A stretch of 64,000 nt of DNA from Coriobacteriia bacterium (GCA_030603745.1 JAUVXE010000011.1:17739-81738); one strand, 5' to 3'; shown: positions 44,507-54,019, counted from the stretch's first letter. Notes: generated from the sequence alone by a model not told the origin. A program made the numbers and translations.

Positions 44507-44773
44507 GTGGCCAACATCAAGAGCCAGAAGAAGCGCGTGCTGACCAACGCCAAGGCGCACGAGCGCAACAAGGCGGTCAAGTCCGAGATCAAGACCGCGA
44601 TCAAGAAGGTGGACGCCGCCGTCGCCGAGGGTGACGCCGCCGCGGCCAAGTCCGCCGCCGAGAGCGCCGCCCGCCTGCTGGACAAGGCCGCCTCCAAGGG
44701 CGTCATCCACAAGAACCAGGCGGCCAACCGCAAGTCGGGCGTCGTCAAGCGCGCCGCCGACCTCGAGGGCTAG
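44507..44773 (+). CDS. rpsT: 30S ribosomal protein S20
   Basis: An 88-residue basic helical protein of the small subunit: [20 protein letters not shown] and [14 protein letters not shown] are the standard S20 start, and the C-terminus [20 protein letters not shown] is also typical. The start is GTG with GAGAGG 10 bases upstream. It converges with holA, leaving only eight bases between the stops and no visible terminator. Confidence 0.98.
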   Translation: MANIKSQKKRVLTNAKAHERNKAVKSEIKTAIKKVDAAVAEGDAAAAKSAAESAARLLDKAASKGVIHKNQAANRKSGVVKRAADLEG

Positions 44774-44781
44774 CGCAGGGC

Positions 44782-45759
44782 CTACGCCGCGCGGCACACC
44801 TCGACAACCCAGCGTTCGAAGACGAGTCGGGCATCCCGGCTCGTTTTCATGTGCGCCTCGACCTCGGCGGCGGCGCGCAGGGCGTCCACGAGTTCTTCGG
44901 CGGTGAACCGCCCGGCCTGCCGGACGAGGTTGCGGGCCTGCCACTCGAGGATCCCGACCTCGCGCGCGACCGCCGTGAGGGAGCCTGCTCCCGGACGCTC
45001 CTGGACCGCGGTGAGCGAGAGCAGGGTGCGCACGTGGCGCACGCTCATCGCATGGATCCCATGGATCGACTCCCCGTCGGCCAGCAGCGCGGCGAGCAGC
45101 CTCAGCGCGGCGCGTGCGTCACGGGAGCCGAGCGCGTCGAGGAAGGCGAAGATCGAGGTGGGCGCGGTGGCCGAGACCACCTGCTCGACCTCCTCGCGCG
45201 AGAGCGTCTCCTCGGAGCCGGAGAAGGCGATGATCTTGTCGATCTCGATGGCGATCCGCCGCAGGTCGTGGCCGACCGCGCGCACGAGCACCTCGGCGGC
45301 GTCGAGCCCGATCCTCCGTCCGCGCTCCGCGAACATCCCAACGACCGTCTTGGGGTACTCGTGTTTGCCCGGCGCCTTGTACTCGGCGATCCCTCCGAGC
45401 TTGTCGATCGCCTTGTAGACGCGGAGGTTCTTGGCCATCTTGGCCGCGACGAGCACCAGCGTGGTCTCGGGGTTCGGGTCCGCGGCGTAGTCCGCGAGCG
45501 TGCCGAGGTGGTCCGTGCTCAGCTTGTCCGCGCGGTTGACGATCACGAGGCGGCGCTCGGACATGAACGGGAGCGTGTTGGCGGCCGCGACGATGTCGTC
45601 GGCCGCCGCCGTCTCCCCGTCGAAGGTGTCGAGGTTGAAGTCGAGGTCGGCCACGGCCGCCAGCCGCTTCTTGAGACGGGTGACCGCCTGCTCGAGGAGG
45701 AGGTCCTCCGATCCGTGGATCAGATAGACGGGCTTGAGGTCTGCGAGTTCGTTCGCCAT
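44782..45759 (-). CDS. holA: DNA polymerase III delta subunit
   Basis: A 325-residue clamp-loader subunit that opens the sliding clamp. The N-terminus PVYLIHGSEDLLLEQAVTRL is the HolA signature. Further blocks are LPFMSERRLVIVNRADKLST, ETTLVLVAAKMAKNLRVYKA, VGHDLRRIAIEIDKIIAF and the C-terminal collar domain with FAFLDALGSRDARAALRLL. The ATG at 45759 fits family length, and its ribosome site is weak. The comEC frame upstream stays open through two thirds of this gene. rpsT next door is the usual neighbour. Confidence 0.94.
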   Translation of the reverse strand: MANELADLKPVYLIHGSEDLLLEQAVTRLKKRLAAVADLDFNLDTFDGETAAADDIVAAANTLPFMSERRLVIVNRADKLSTDHLGTLADYAADPNPETTLVLVAAKMAKNLRVYKAIDKLGGIAEYKAPGKHEYPKTVVGMFAERGRRIGLDAAEVLVRAVGHDLRRIAIEIDKIIAFSGSEETLSREEVEQVVSATAPTSIFAFLDALGSRDARAALRLLAALLADGESIHGIHAMSVRHVRTLLSLTAVQERPGAGSLTAVAREVGILEWQARNLVRQAGRFTAEELVDALRAAAEVEAHMKTSRDARLVFERWVVEVCRAA

Positions 45760-48265
45760 CGGGTGTCGGGCTGCTTCCGGTCGAGGGGGCGGCACCCGCG
45801 ATTGTCCCACATCCCGCCGCCGCGAGACCACGTCTTCGAGGCCTGACCGAGAACGACCCGTCCCCCGCGAGCGTGACCTCGAGCGTGCCGTTCACGTCGG
45901 TCCGCGTGACCGCGATGCCCCGCTCGCCGAGGAGGGCGAGCAACGACGCCGACGGATGGCCGAAGTCGTTGCCGGCCCCCACGCTCACGAGCGCGACCCG
46001 GGGAGTGAGCACATCGAGCGCCTCGGGCGTGACCCCGTTCGCGCTCCCGTGATGGGGCACGAGCATGAGGTCGACGTCGGGCACCTCCCCGCTTCTCAGC
46101 AGCGCGTCCCAGACGGGCGCCTCGGCATCCCCGGCGAGCAGCGCCGAGAAGCCGCCTCTCGTGAGGTGGAGCACGACGCTCGTATCGTTCGTGGACAGCC
46201 CCCGGTCCGGCCCCCTCGGCCAGAGGACGCGCAGGCGCGCCTCCCCCACGGCGAGCCCGTCGCCCGCCCGCAGCCGGCGGAGCCGCTCCGATCCCCCATG
46301 GCCGCCCGCGAGGCGATCGAGCGCGGGGCCGAGGTGCGCGAAGGCGACCGGATCGGCGACCTCGGGCGCGAGCACCGCACCCACCCGAGCCACGCCGAGA
46401 AGGCCTTCGAGGCCGCCCGTGTGATCCGCGTGGTCGTGGGTGAGCAGGAGGGCGTCGAGACGACGCACCCCGGCGCCGCTCGCCGCGGCGCGCAGGACCC
46501 CCGGGTCCGGCCCGGTGTCGATGAGCATCGCGGCTCCCCCGTCGCGCACCAGCACCGCGTCGCCCTGACCCACGTCGAGGACGGTGAGCAGCGGATCGCC
46601 ACCCCCGGGCGCCCGAAACCCGCTCATGCCGAGGAGGGTCAGCGCGAGGAGCGCGGCAAGCAGCGCCCGCGGCGCGCGGCGTCCTGCGGGGAGCGGCCAC
46701 CAGGCCCAGAGGAGGACCGCGAGACCGCCGACGCACGCCCCGAGGACGCCGGGCGACGGCGTGACCCCCGGCGCCGCCCCCGGCACGGCGGCGAGGCGCG
46801 CGGCGACGGCGGCGATCGGCACCAGCGGCCAGGAGGCGAGCCGCAGCAACGGGATCGCGAGCGGACCGACGAGCGCGCCGAGCAGCACGGCCCCAAGCCC
46901 TGCGGCGAGCGCGAGGGTCAGCAGCGGGATCGCGAGCAGGTTCGCCACCGGCGCGACGAGGGAGAACATCCCGAACGCCGGTACGGCGACCGGCGCGGTC
47001 GCCGCCTGCGCCACGAGCGTGATCGCCAGGAGGTCGAGTCCGGGGCGCAACACGCGATCGACCCGGTGCGACCCGGACAGCGCCGCGTGCGCCCATGCCC
47101 CCATGAGCGGCCCGAACGCGATCAGACCTCCTACCGCGAGCACGGAGAGCCGAAACCCCGGGTCGAACGCGACCGCCGGGTCCGCGAGGAGCATCACGCC
47201 CGCCGCGAGCGAGAGTCCCGCCAGGCCGTCCCCGCGCCGACCCGACAGCGCGGCGAGCCCGGCGACCGCCCCCATCCCGAGCGCCCGGAGCGAGGACGCC
47301 TGCACCCCGGTCAGCGCCACGTAGGCCACGGTCGCCATGAGGACGAGCACGATGCGGACGGCAAGCCCCCGCCGTGCCCGCGCCACCACCCTCGACACCA
47401 CCAGCGCGACGACGCCGAGGTGCGTCCCGGAGACCGCCATGAGGTGCGAGAGGCCGCACACCCGAAAGTCCGACTCCACAGGCGTGCCGCGAAGACGCGT
47501 CCGGTCGCCGAGGAGGATCCCCTGTTGCAGCGCTCCCCCGCTCCCGGGCACCGCGGCGATCCGCTCCCCGATCGCCGTGCGCAGAGGCCCGGCGAGACCG
47601 CTCGCGCTTCGCGCCCATCCGGTGCCGGGAAGCGAGCGCGCCGAGACGCTCCCGGCCTCGCAGCGCTGGTGCGCCCGGCGCGACCACTCCTCGTCGAGCG
47701 CGACCCCGTTGATGCGAGCGTCGATCCCCACCACCTCGCCGAGGCGCGGGAGCTCCGCCTCCCCGGGCAGCATGACCCGCACGAGTACGCGGCGCCGGTC
47801 GAGCGAGCGCGTGATCACCGTCCAGCCGAACCTCCCGGCCGCCGGGTCGCGCACGACCGCGGCCCTCACGGCGCCGCCGCGCTCTGCCGGGTCGTCGAGC
47901 GCCGCGCGCGCAAGCTGCCAGCCGTGCCAGCGGACCGAACCGGCCGCACCCCCGAGCAGCACGCCGAGCACGAGCAGCGCCGTCCATGCCGCCAGCCCCC
48001 CGCGGGCGCGCGCGCCCACGCGTGCCCCGGCCGGCGGCATCCGCACGCGAGCGGCCGCGAGCAGGCTGCCGCCTCCCCCGAGCGCGCCGAGGAGGAGACA
48101 GGCGAGCGCGAGCCGTGCGGGCGGCAGGCCGCCGCCGGCCGTCACGAAGCGCCACGAGTTCTCCTCGGCCAGCAGGATGCCGAGGTAGATGCCGAGGGAC
48201 ATCCAGGCGAGCAGCGGGACGCTCGGCCGCGTGACGGTCGGCCGCGTGACGGTGGATGACGTCAT
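45119..48265 (-). CDS. comEC: Competence protein ComEC/Rec2, frame running into holA
   Basis: DNA-uptake channel protein. Residues 1-150: N-terminal helices and an OB-like DUF4131 domain. About 200-520: Competence domain with many helices (LSHLMAVSGTHLGVVALVVS, ALTGVQASSLRALGMGAVAG). About 555-800: metallo-beta-lactamase-like domain with VLDVGQGDAVLVRDGGAAML, LLLTHDHADHTGGLEGLL, LLAGDAEAPVWDALL and LMLVPHHGSANGVTPEALDV. The normal end of ComEC is near residue 800 (about 45845), but the frame has no stop until 45119, adding about 240 residues that overlap holA in another frame. The ATG overlaps the comEA stop (ATGA). The true C-terminus is uncertain. Confidence 0.88.
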   Translation of the reverse strand: MTSSTVTRPTVTRPSVPLLAWMSLGIYLGILLAEENSWRFVTAGGGLPPARLALACLLLGALGGGGSLLAAARVRMPPAGARVGARARGGLAAWTALLVLGVLLGGAAGSVRWHGWQLARAALDDPAERGGAVRAAVVRDPAAGRFGWTVITRSLDRRRVLVRVMLPGEAELPRLGEVVGIDARINGVALDEEWSRRAHQRCEAGSVSARSLPGTGWARSASGLAGPLRTAIGERIAAVPGSGGALQQGILLGDRTRLRGTPVESDFRVCGLSHLMAVSGTHLGVVALVVSRVVARARRGLAVRIVLVLMATVAYVALTGVQASSLRALGMGAVAGLAALSGRRGDGLAGLSLAAGVMLLADPAVAFDPGFRLSVLAVGGLIAFGPLMGAWAHAALSGSHRVDRVLRPGLDLLAITLVAQAATAPVAVPAFGMFSLVAPVANLLAIPLLTLALAAGLGAVLLGALVGPLAIPLLRLASWPLVPIAAVAARLAAVPGAAPGVTPSPGVLGACVGGLAVLLWAWWPLPAGRRAPRALLAALLALTLLGMSGFRAPGGGDPLLTVLDVGQGDAVLVRDGGAAMLIDTGPDPGVLRAAASGAGVRRLDALLLTHDHADHTGGLEGLLGVARVGAVLAPEVADPVAFAHLGPALDRLAGGHGGSERLRRLRAGDGLAVGEARLRVLWPRGPDRGLSTNDTSVVLHLTRGGFSALLAGDAEAPVWDALLRSGEVPDVDLMLVPHHGSANGVTPEALDVLTPRVALVSVGAGNDFGHPSASLLALLGERGIAVTRTDVNGTLEVTLAGDGSFSVRPRRRGLAAAGCGTIAGAAPSTGSSPTPDGERTRRPQARLSDPRIGGPPPRAGGHPSQEAAGGRGRPRLQPRHLRRGDGGGRRHRRGRQHAPVHVRAPPRDRQPRGQAEHGPPRHARGLRRGPEPRDHAGARRGQDGQEPPRLQGDRQARRDRRVQGAGQTRVPQDGRWDVRGARTEDRARRRRGARARGRPRPAADRHRDRQDHRLLRLRGDALARGGRAGGLGHRAHLDLRLPRRARLP

Positions 48266-48993
48266 CGCACCACGATGAGGTCACGCATCGACTCGAACTT
48301 CTTCTCGCCGATGCCTGAGACCCGCATGATGTCCTCCGGTGCGGTGAACGGCCCGTTCGCCTCGCGGTCGGCGACGATCTTCGCCGCGGTGGCGGGTCCG
48401 ACCCCCGGCAGCTGCTCGAGCTCGGCGGCCCCCGCTGTGTTGATGTCGACCCCGCCGGCCGCGCCCTGACCGGCCCCCGTCCCCGGAGCGCCCGCAACAC
48501 CGGCCGCGGCAGGCAGACCCCCGCCCGCGGCGACCTCCTCGGCGGTAGGGACGTAGACCTGTTCGCCGTCGGTGAGCAGGCGTGCGAGGTTCACGGCGTC
48601 GAGCGCGGCCCCCGGCAGCGCGCCGCCCGCCGCCGCGACCGCCTCCCCCACGCGGGCGCCCCCCGGCAGCTCACGCAGGCCCGGGGATGCCACCGCCCCC
48701 GCCACGTGCACCCACAGGGTCTCGGGCGGCGCGTCGACCGCAGCGTCCGCGCCGGTGGCGGGCTCGGCGGCGCCCGCCTCCCCGCCCGCGGCGCCCGCCT
48801 CGAACACGAGTCCGGCGTCGTCGGCCGCGCCCAGACCGCTCAGCCGCCACCCCACGAGGGCGAGCGCGAGCAGACAGAGCACCGCGGCGCCCGCGAGCAC
48901 CCCCCGTGAGACCCCCGTGAGCCCCGCGCGCGTGAGCAGCGACGCGACCGAGCGGTCACCCGGGACCGCATGCGCCCCTGGTTCCTCGAACAT
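48262..48993 (-). CDS. comEA: Competence protein ComEA, DNA receptor
   Basis: A 243-residue membrane-anchored DNA-binding protein. The membrane segment is at residues 31-50 (VLAGAAVLCLLALALVGWRL). An Ala/Gly-rich linker follows, then a SLBB domain (LWVHVAGAVASPGLRELPGG to LLTDGEQVYVPT) and a C-terminal double helix-hairpin-helix (VDINTAGAAELEQLPGVGPA, ITKIV-like helix, MRVSGIGEKKFESM). With comEC it would bring transforming DNA across the membrane. Its ribosome site GGAGGGGG is part of the hairpin at 48998-49030. Confidence 0.94.
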   Translation of the reverse strand: MFEEPGAHAVPGDRSVASLLTRAGLTGVSRGVLAGAAVLCLLALALVGWRLSGLGAADDAGLVFEAGAAGGEAGAAEPATGADAAVDAPPETLWVHVAGAVASPGLRELPGGARVGEAVAAAGGALPGAALDAVNLARLLTDGEQVYVPTAEEVAAGGGLPAAAGVAGAPGTGAGQGAAGGVDINTAGAAELEQLPGVGPATAAKIVADREANGPFTAPEDIMRVSGIGEKKFESMRDLIVVR

Positions 48994-48997
48994 GAAA

Positions 48998-49030
48998 GCG
49001 CCCCCTCCCGCACCGGGGCGGAGGGGGCGC
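48998..49030 (-). terminator. leuS terminator hairpin that contains the comEA ribosome site
   Basis: GCGCCCCCTCC (48998-49008) and GGAGGGGGCGC (49020-49030) pair perfectly over 11 bases around an 11-base loop. Reading leftward the second arm is followed by TTTC and then the comEA ATG. It lies 89 bases past the leuS stop. The GGAGGGGG that would bind 16S rRNA for comEA is entirely within the stem. Confidence 0.8.
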
Positions 49031-49118
49031 CACGTTCGTCTTGAACGGTGTCATCGCATCGAACCACACTCGGTCTACCCGGGTCTCACCGAAACCTGAC
49101 CCTGCGTGGCGGCGTCAG

Positions 49119-51650
49119 CTAGCGCACCACGATGTTCACGAGCTTGCCCGGCACCACCACTGTCTTGACCAGCTCGCGGCCCTCGGTGTGCTCGGAGACC
49201 TCGGAGAGCGCGATCGCGAGCACGTCCTCCTCGGCGAGGTCGACCGCGACGGTGGCGCGAGCGCGGACCTTGCCGTTGACCTGCACCACGATCTCGACCT
49301 CGTCTGCGGCGGCGGCCGAGGCGTCGAACGCCGGCCACGGGTGCCGGTGCACGGAGCCCGGCTTGCCGAGGACCTCGACCCACAGCTCCTCGGCCATGTG
49401 CGGCACGAAGGGCGCGAGCAGGAGCGTGAGGTTCTCGGCCACCTCGCCGAGGAGCGCGAGGTCGCGCGCGCCGGGGTCGACCGCGTTGCGATAGTCGTAG
49501 GCGGCGTTGGTCAGCTCCATCATCGCGGCGAGCGCGGTGTTGAGGTTGAAGCGGGCGATGTCGTCGGTCACCTTGCCGATCACGCGGTGCATCTCGCGGT
49601 GGAGCGCCTTGGCGGCAGGGTCGCCCGACGCGGCCACGCCGCACCCTCCCGAGATCTCCTCGGCGGAGTCGGAGACGAACCGCCACACGCGGCCGAGCCA
49701 GCGGAACATGCCCTCGAGCCCGTCGAAAGACCACTCGAGGTCCTTGTCGGGGGGCGCCATGAAGAGGATGTAGGCGCGCAGCGCGTCGGCGCCGTACTCG
49801 GCGATCATCTCCTCGGGCGCGACGACGTTGCCCTTGGACTTGCTCATGACCTCGCCGTCCTTCTTGACCATGCCCTGGGTGAGCAGGTTGGTGAACGGCT
49901 CGGCGAAGTCCACGAGGCCCATGTCGCGGAAGACCTTGGTGAAGAAGCGCGAGTAGAGCAGGTGGAGGATCGCGTGCTCGATGCCGCCGATGTACTGGTC
50001 GACCGGCATCCAGTATCTCGCCTTGTCGACATCCCAGATCTCCTCGGCGTTGCGCGCGTCACAGTAGCGGAGGTAGTACCACGAGGAGCAGGTGAAGGTG
50101 TCCATCGTGTCGGTCTCGCGCCGTGCCGGACCCGCGCACGAGGGGCAACTGGTCTCGTAGAACTCGGGATGGTCGGCGAGGGTCTCGCCCTTGGTGATGT
50201 CGACCTCGCGCGGGAGGCGGACGGGCAGGTCGGCCTCGGGGACGGGGACGAGCCCGCACGCGGGGCAGTGTACCGCGGGGATGGGGTTGCCCCAGTAACG
50301 CTGACGGCTGATGAGCCAGTCGCGCAGGCGGAAGTTGATCGAGAAGCGGCCCGAGCCGTGGTCCTCGAGCCAGCGCGTGACCGCGGCCACGCCGGTGCCG
50401 CCCTTGCCGGTGGGCATCCCGGTGAACGGGCCGGACTGCACCATGATGCCGGGGCCGTCGTAGGCGCACTCCCACTCGACGTCGTCGATGACGCGGTCGG
50501 CGGCCGTGCGAAGGGTCTCGAGCGCGGGGTCGTCCTCGGGCAGCACCACCGGGGGGACGGGCAGGCCGTACGTGCGCGCGAACTCGAAGTCGCGCTGGTC
50601 GCCGCAGGGCACCGCCATCACGGCGCCGGTGCCGTAGTCCATGAGCACGTAGTCGGCGACCCAGACGGGCACCTTCTCGCCGTTGACGGGGTTGACCACG
50701 AAGCGCCCGGTGAAGGCGCCGCGCTTCTCGCGGTCGCCCATGGCGCGTTCGACCGCCGTCTCCTTGGCGGCCGCCTCGACGACCTCGCGGACTGGGGCGG
50801 CGTACTCGGTGCCGTGCACGAGGTCGTGCACGAGGGGGTGCTCGGGGGCGAGCAGGAAGAACGAGCAGCCGAACAGCGTGTCCGGGCGCGTGGTGAAGAC
50901 CGTGATGCGCTCCTCGGTGGGCTCGCCCGCGGCGTCACAGAGGGTGAAGTCCACCTCGGCGCCCTCGGAACGGCCGATCCAGTTGGCCTGCATCGTCTTG
51001 ACGCGCTCGGGCCATCCGGGCAGTCCGTCGAGATCGTCGAGGAGCTCCTGCGCGTAGTCGGTGATCTTGAAGTACCACTGCTCGAGCTCGCGCTTCTCGA
51101 CCGTGCTCTTGCACCGCCAGCACACGCCCTCGCCGAGCACCTGCTCGTTGGCGAGCACGGTCTTGCAGCTCGGACACCAGTTCACCGGACTCGACTTGCG
51201 CTCGACGAGGCCGCGCTCCCAGAACTTGATGAAGATCCACTGCCCCCAGCGATAGTACTCCTCGTCGCAGGTCGCGAGGGAGCGGTCCCAGTCGTAGCTG
51301 AAGCCCATCCGCTTGAAGGAGGCCTTCTGGCGGTCGATGTTGGCGTAGGTCCACTCGGCGGGATGCGAGTCGCTCTTGATCGCGGCGTTCTCCGCCGGCA
51401 GGCCGAAGGCGTCCCAGCCGATGGGGTGGAGCACCTGGTGGCCGGTCATGGTCAGGTGACGCGCGAGCACGTCGCCGATGGTGTAGTTGCGCACGTGCCC
51501 CATGTGGATGTCGCCGCTCGGGTACGGGAACATCTCGAGGACGTAGTATGCGGGCCGGGAGGGGTCCTCGGCGACGGAGTAGAGCCCGTCGCGCTCCCAG
51601 GACTCCTGCCAACGGGTCTCGATCTGGTGCGGATCGTACTTGCGCGTCAC
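49119..51650 (-). CDS. leuS: Leucyl-tRNA synthetase
   Basis: An 843-residue class I synthetase charging tRNA-Leu. Motifs: [20 protein letters not shown] (HIGH equivalent HMGH), [20 protein letters not shown], the CP1 editing domain ([27 protein letters not shown]), a zinc-type insertion ([12 protein letters not shown]) and [20 protein letters not shown] (KMSKS). The GTG at 51650 is chosen because GGAGGA lies six bases upstream. A GTG 18 bases further up lacks one. A hydrolytic editing site appears intact. Confidence 0.97.
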   Translation of the reverse strand: MTRKYDPHQIETRWQESWERDGLYSVAEDPSRPAYYVLEMFPYPSGDIHMGHVRNYTIGDVLARHLTMTGHQVLHPIGWDAFGLPAENAAIKSDSHPAEWTYANIDRQKASFKRMGFSYDWDRSLATCDEEYYRWGQWIFIKFWERGLVERKSSPVNWCPSCKTVLANEQVLGEGVCWRCKSTVEKRELEQWYFKITDYAQELLDDLDGLPGWPERVKTMQANWIGRSEGAEVDFTLCDAAGEPTEERITVFTTRPDTLFGCSFFLLAPEHPLVHDLVHGTEYAAPVREVVEAAAKETAVERAMGDREKRGAFTGRFVVNPVNGEKVPVWVADYVLMDYGTGAVMAVPCGDQRDFEFARTYGLPVPPVVLPEDDPALETLRTAADRVIDDVEWECAYDGPGIMVQSGPFTGMPTGKGGTGVAAVTRWLEDHGSGRFSINFRLRDWLISRQRYWGNPIPAVHCPACGLVPVPEADLPVRLPREVDITKGETLADHPEFYETSCPSCAGPARRETDTMDTFTCSSWYYLRYCDARNAEEIWDVDKARYWMPVDQYIGGIEHAILHLLYSRFFTKVFRDMGLVDFAEPFTNLLTQGMVKKDGEVMSKSKGNVVAPEEMIAEYGADALRAYILFMAPPDKDLEWSFDGLEGMFRWLGRVWRFVSDSAEEISGGCGVAASGDPAAKALHREMHRVIGKVTDDIARFNLNTALAAMMELTNAAYDYRNAVDPGARDLALLGEVAENLTLLLAPFVPHMAEELWVEVLGKPGSVHRHPWPAFDASAAAADEVEIVVQVNGKVRARATVAVDLAEEDVLAIALSEVSEHTEGRELVKTVVVPGKLVNIVVR

Positions 51651-51691
51651 GAGGGGTCCTCCAGGCACGAGGGGTCAGGTGCATCCCCCGC

Positions 51692-51720
51692 ATGATAGCG
51701 GGTCGACGGGCCGGTTGCAG
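51692..51720 (-). promoter_or_regulatory. Promoter of leuS
   Basis: Reading leftward, -35 CTGCAA (51720-51715), 17-base spacer, -10 TATCAT (51697-51692). The start near 51685 gives a short leader of about 35 bases, with no room for a T-box. Confidence 0.5.
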
Positions 51721-51798
51721 CCCCGCGGGAGGCGCGGTACGGTCGGTGACGTGCGCTCACGGACACCGATCGGGGTCCGACCCCGGAGAGGAGCCGTC

Positions 51799-52425
51799 AT
51801 GCAGGTCACGATCGAGCGGTTCGACCCGGCGCGTCACGACGCCGCGACGGTCGCCCGGCTCGTCTACCAAGCGGACCCGTCACTCATGCGGTTCGTGTTC
51901 GGCGAGGAGGACGAGGCCGTGCCCGTGCTCGCACGCCTCGTGGAGATGGACCACAACGAGTACAGCGGTCGCTACGTGCGCTGCGCGGTCACCGGATCCG
52001 GCGAGGTCGTGGGCGTGGCGGCGGGGCTCACCGGCGCGGAGCGGCGCGCCTCGGCCAAGGAGAGCGGCAAGGAGTGGGGCCGCGCGCTCGGCGCCCGGGG
52101 GATGCTGCGGGCTATGCGGTGGGGACCGCGGCTCGAGAGCGTCGCCACCACGGAGGTCGGCGACGACGAGCTCTACCTGAGCGCGCTCACCGTGGACGAG
52201 CGGTTCCGCGGCCACGGCGTGGGCTCGGCCCTCCTCGCCTCCGTGCTCGACGAGCATCCCGTGGTGGTCACCGACGTCAACATCACCAAGGATGACGCGC
52301 TGCGCTTCTACCGCCGCCACGGGTTCGAGGTGGAGCGCGAGATGACGTTCGTCCACAAGGGTGACGCCCTCGGCAACTTCCAGATCCGACGCGACGCGCG
52401 CAGGGCGGGCGCCGGGGCCGGGTAG
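51799..52425 (+). CDS. GNAT family N-acetyltransferase
   Basis: A 208-residue acetyltransferase. The acetyl-CoA motif is LYLSALTVDERFRGHGVGSA followed by LLASVLDE, and the end of the fold is ALRFYRRHGFEVEREMTF. The N-terminal part is more divergent, so the substrate (amine, peptide or small metabolite) is unknown. The ATG follows GGAGAGGAG. It stands alone between leuS and tRNA-Ala, ending at a terminator. The C-terminus is basic and Ala/Gly-rich. Confidence 0.85.
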   Translation: MQVTIERFDPARHDAATVARLVYQADPSLMRFVFGEEDEAVPVLARLVEMDHNEYSGRYVRCAVTGSGEVVGVAAGLTGAERRASAKESGKEWGRALGARGMLRAMRWGPRLESVATTEVGDDELYLSALTVDERFRGHGVGSALLASVLDEHPVVVTDVNITKDDALRFYRRHGFEVEREMTFVHKGDALGNFQIRRDARRAGAGAG

Positions 52426-52451
52426 TCCGCGCACGGGTCCCCCGGCACGCG

Positions 52452-52480
52452 ACAGGACCCGGCGCGCGGCCGGGTCCTGT
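52452..52480. terminator. Bidirectional terminator between the GNAT gene and tRNA-Ala
   Basis: ACAGGACCCGGC (52452-52463) and GCCGGGTCCTGT (52469-52480) pair perfectly around GCGCG. It is 27 bases past the acetyltransferase stop and 11 bases past the tRNA 3' end on the other strand. Confidence 0.85.
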
Positions 52481-52490
52481 GTGTTCACGA

Positions 52491-52566
52491 TGGTGGAGCC
52501 TAGGGGGATCGAACCCCTGACCTCATGGCTGCCAGCCATGCGCTCTCCCAGCTGAGCTAAGGCCCC
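52491..52566 (-). tRNA. tRNA-Ala (GGC)
   Basis: A complete cloverleaf on the minus strand: acceptor GGGGCCT/AGGCTCC, D-arm GCTC/GAGC, anticodon loop CTGGCAG with anticodon GGC, T-loop TTCGATC, discriminator A and encoded CCA. Confidence 0.97.
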
Positions 52567-52596
52567 ACGTCTGGGTCCGCTTGCGCGGCAGGCGTT

Positions 52597-52624
52597 AGTA
52601 TATCAGGCGTTCCGCGCCGGTCAA
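52597..52624 (-). promoter_or_regulatory. Promoter of tRNA-Ala
   Basis: Reading leftward, -35 TTGACC (52624-52619), 16-base spacer, -10 TATACT (52602-52597), near consensus. The start would be near 52590, 24 bases before the tRNA. The -35 lies just past the EamA stop codon. Confidence 0.75.
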
Positions 52625-52628
52625 CCGC

Positions 52629-53564
52629 TCATTCTCCCGGTTCGACCACGGGCACCGGGATGCCCTCCAGGCTCGGCTCGATGACCGCGCGGTCCTCGGC
52701 CTCCTTGGGCAGACCCACGAGCTCCGCGAGCACCATCCCGCCGAGGATGAGCGCGGCCCCCGCGAGCCCGCCGATCCCGAGCGCGTCGCCCGCGAGCCAG
52801 CCGAAGAGCCCTCCGAACGCGGGCTCGGTCACCAGGATGAGCGCGGTCTTGGTGGGCGAGATGTGGCGCTGCGCGTAGGTCTGGACCGCGAAGGCGACCG
52901 CCGAGGCGAGCACGCCGGTCACGAGCAGCGCGACCCACACGGCGCCGTCGGCGGGCAGTCCCGGCCGCTCGACCGCGAGCGAGATGCCCCCGCAGGCGAC
53001 CGCGACCGTCACGAGCTGCGTGAGCGTGAGCGCGCCCACGTCGTGACGCGTGCCGAGGCTCCCGAGCACGATCATGTGCGCCGCGTAAGCCGCAGCGCAG
53101 ATCAGCACGCGGGTGTCCCCCGCCGTCCACCCGTCGGCCGAGGCGCCCGAGAGCAGCCACAGGCCCGCGACCGCGAGGACCACGCCGAGAAGCGTCCACC
53201 CCCTCGGCGGCATCCGGAGGAGCACCGCCTGCATGAGCGGCGTGATCACCACGAACATGCCGGTGATGAACGCGGCCTTGCTCGCGGTAGTGCCCTGCAG
53301 TCCCCACGTCTGGAAGATGTAGCCGGCCGTCAGAAGCGCTCCGGCGAGCAGGCCCACCTGCACCGTGCCGGGCTTGAACCGCCCGACCGAACGCGGGAAG
53401 AGCGCCACGAACGCGATCACCGCGATGGTGAACCGCAGGCCGAGGAACCCGTAGAGCGGGTAGCGCTCGACCGCGTCCTTGACCATGACGAAGGTGCCGC
53501 CCCAGACCGCCGCCACGCCGACGAGGGCGAGCGTGATCCACAGGCGGCGCGCGCGGGGCGTCAC
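52629..53564 (-). CDS. EamA/DMT family transporter
   Basis: A 311-residue protein with about ten predicted membrane helices in two EamA repeats: VAAVWGGTFVMVKDAVERYP and YGFLGLRFTIAVIAFVALF begin the first, and TRVLICAAAYAAHMIVLGSL opens the second, which contains HISPTKTALILVTEPAFGGL. DMT proteins export amino acids or other metabolites; the substrate is unknown. The GTG overlaps the rsfS stop (GTGA), so it is the tail of the obg-proBA-nadD operon. Confidence 0.9.
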   Translation of the reverse strand: MTPRARRLWITLALVGVAAVWGGTFVMVKDAVERYPLYGFLGLRFTIAVIAFVALFPRSVGRFKPGTVQVGLLAGALLTAGYIFQTWGLQGTTASKAAFITGMFVVITPLMQAVLLRMPPRGWTLLGVVLAVAGLWLLSGASADGWTAGDTRVLICAAAYAAHMIVLGSLGTRHDVGALTLTQLVTVAVACGGISLAVERPGLPADGAVWVALLVTGVLASAVAFAVQTYAQRHISPTKTALILVTEPAFGGLFGWLAGDALGIGGLAGAALILGGMVLAELVGLPKEAEDRAVIEPSLEGIPVPVVEPGE

Positions 53565-54019
53565 GGGGCGTCGGTCTCGCTCACCGGCCCGGTCTCGGCC
53601 TGCGGGCCGTCGGTCTCGCCCACCGGCGTGGCCTCGGCCTGAGGGCCGGTCACGCTCTCGGGAAGCGCGAGGCGCTTCGCTTCGCCCCAGAGCTTCTCGA
53701 GCCGGTAGAAATCGCGCTCCTCGGGCTGGAACACGTGGACCACCACGTCGACGAAGTCGACGAGCACCCACTTGCCCTCGTCGGCGCCCTCCACGCCGAT
53801 GGGCCGCAACCCGGCCTGCTTCAGGCGCGCCTCGACCTCCTCGGCGATCGTGCGGACCTGCCGGTCGTTGCGCCCGGTGCAGATCACGAAGTAGTCGGTG
53901 ACCACCAGGAGCTCGCCCACGTCCATGACGACGATCTCCTCGGCCTTCTTGTCTGACGCCGCCTCTGCGGCCAGCAGTGCGTACTCTCTCGCTTCCAGTG
54001 CTCGGCCCTGCTTTCTCAT
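53561..54019 (-). CDS. rsfS: Ribosome silencing factor RsfS
   Basis: A 152-residue factor that binds L14 and blocks subunit joining in starvation. Core: AAEAASDKKAEEIVVMDV, TDYFVICTGRNDRQVRTIAE, EGADEGKWVLVDFVDVVVHV and FQPEERDFYRLEKLWGEAKR, all standard. The last 32 residues are an extra tail in which GPQAE and GETD/SETD recur (TGPQAEATPVGETDGPQAE), so it is an imperfect repeat. The nadD-yqeK-lytR_C-rsfS order is typical of Gram-positive bacteria. Confidence 0.95.
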   Translation of the reverse strand: MRKQGRALEAREYALLAAEAASDKKAEEIVVMDVGELLVVTDYFVICTGRNDRQVRTIAEEVEARLKQAGLRPIGVEGADEGKWVLVDFVDVVVHVFQPEERDFYRLEKLWGEAKRLALPESVTGPQAEATPVGETDGPQAETGPVSETDAP

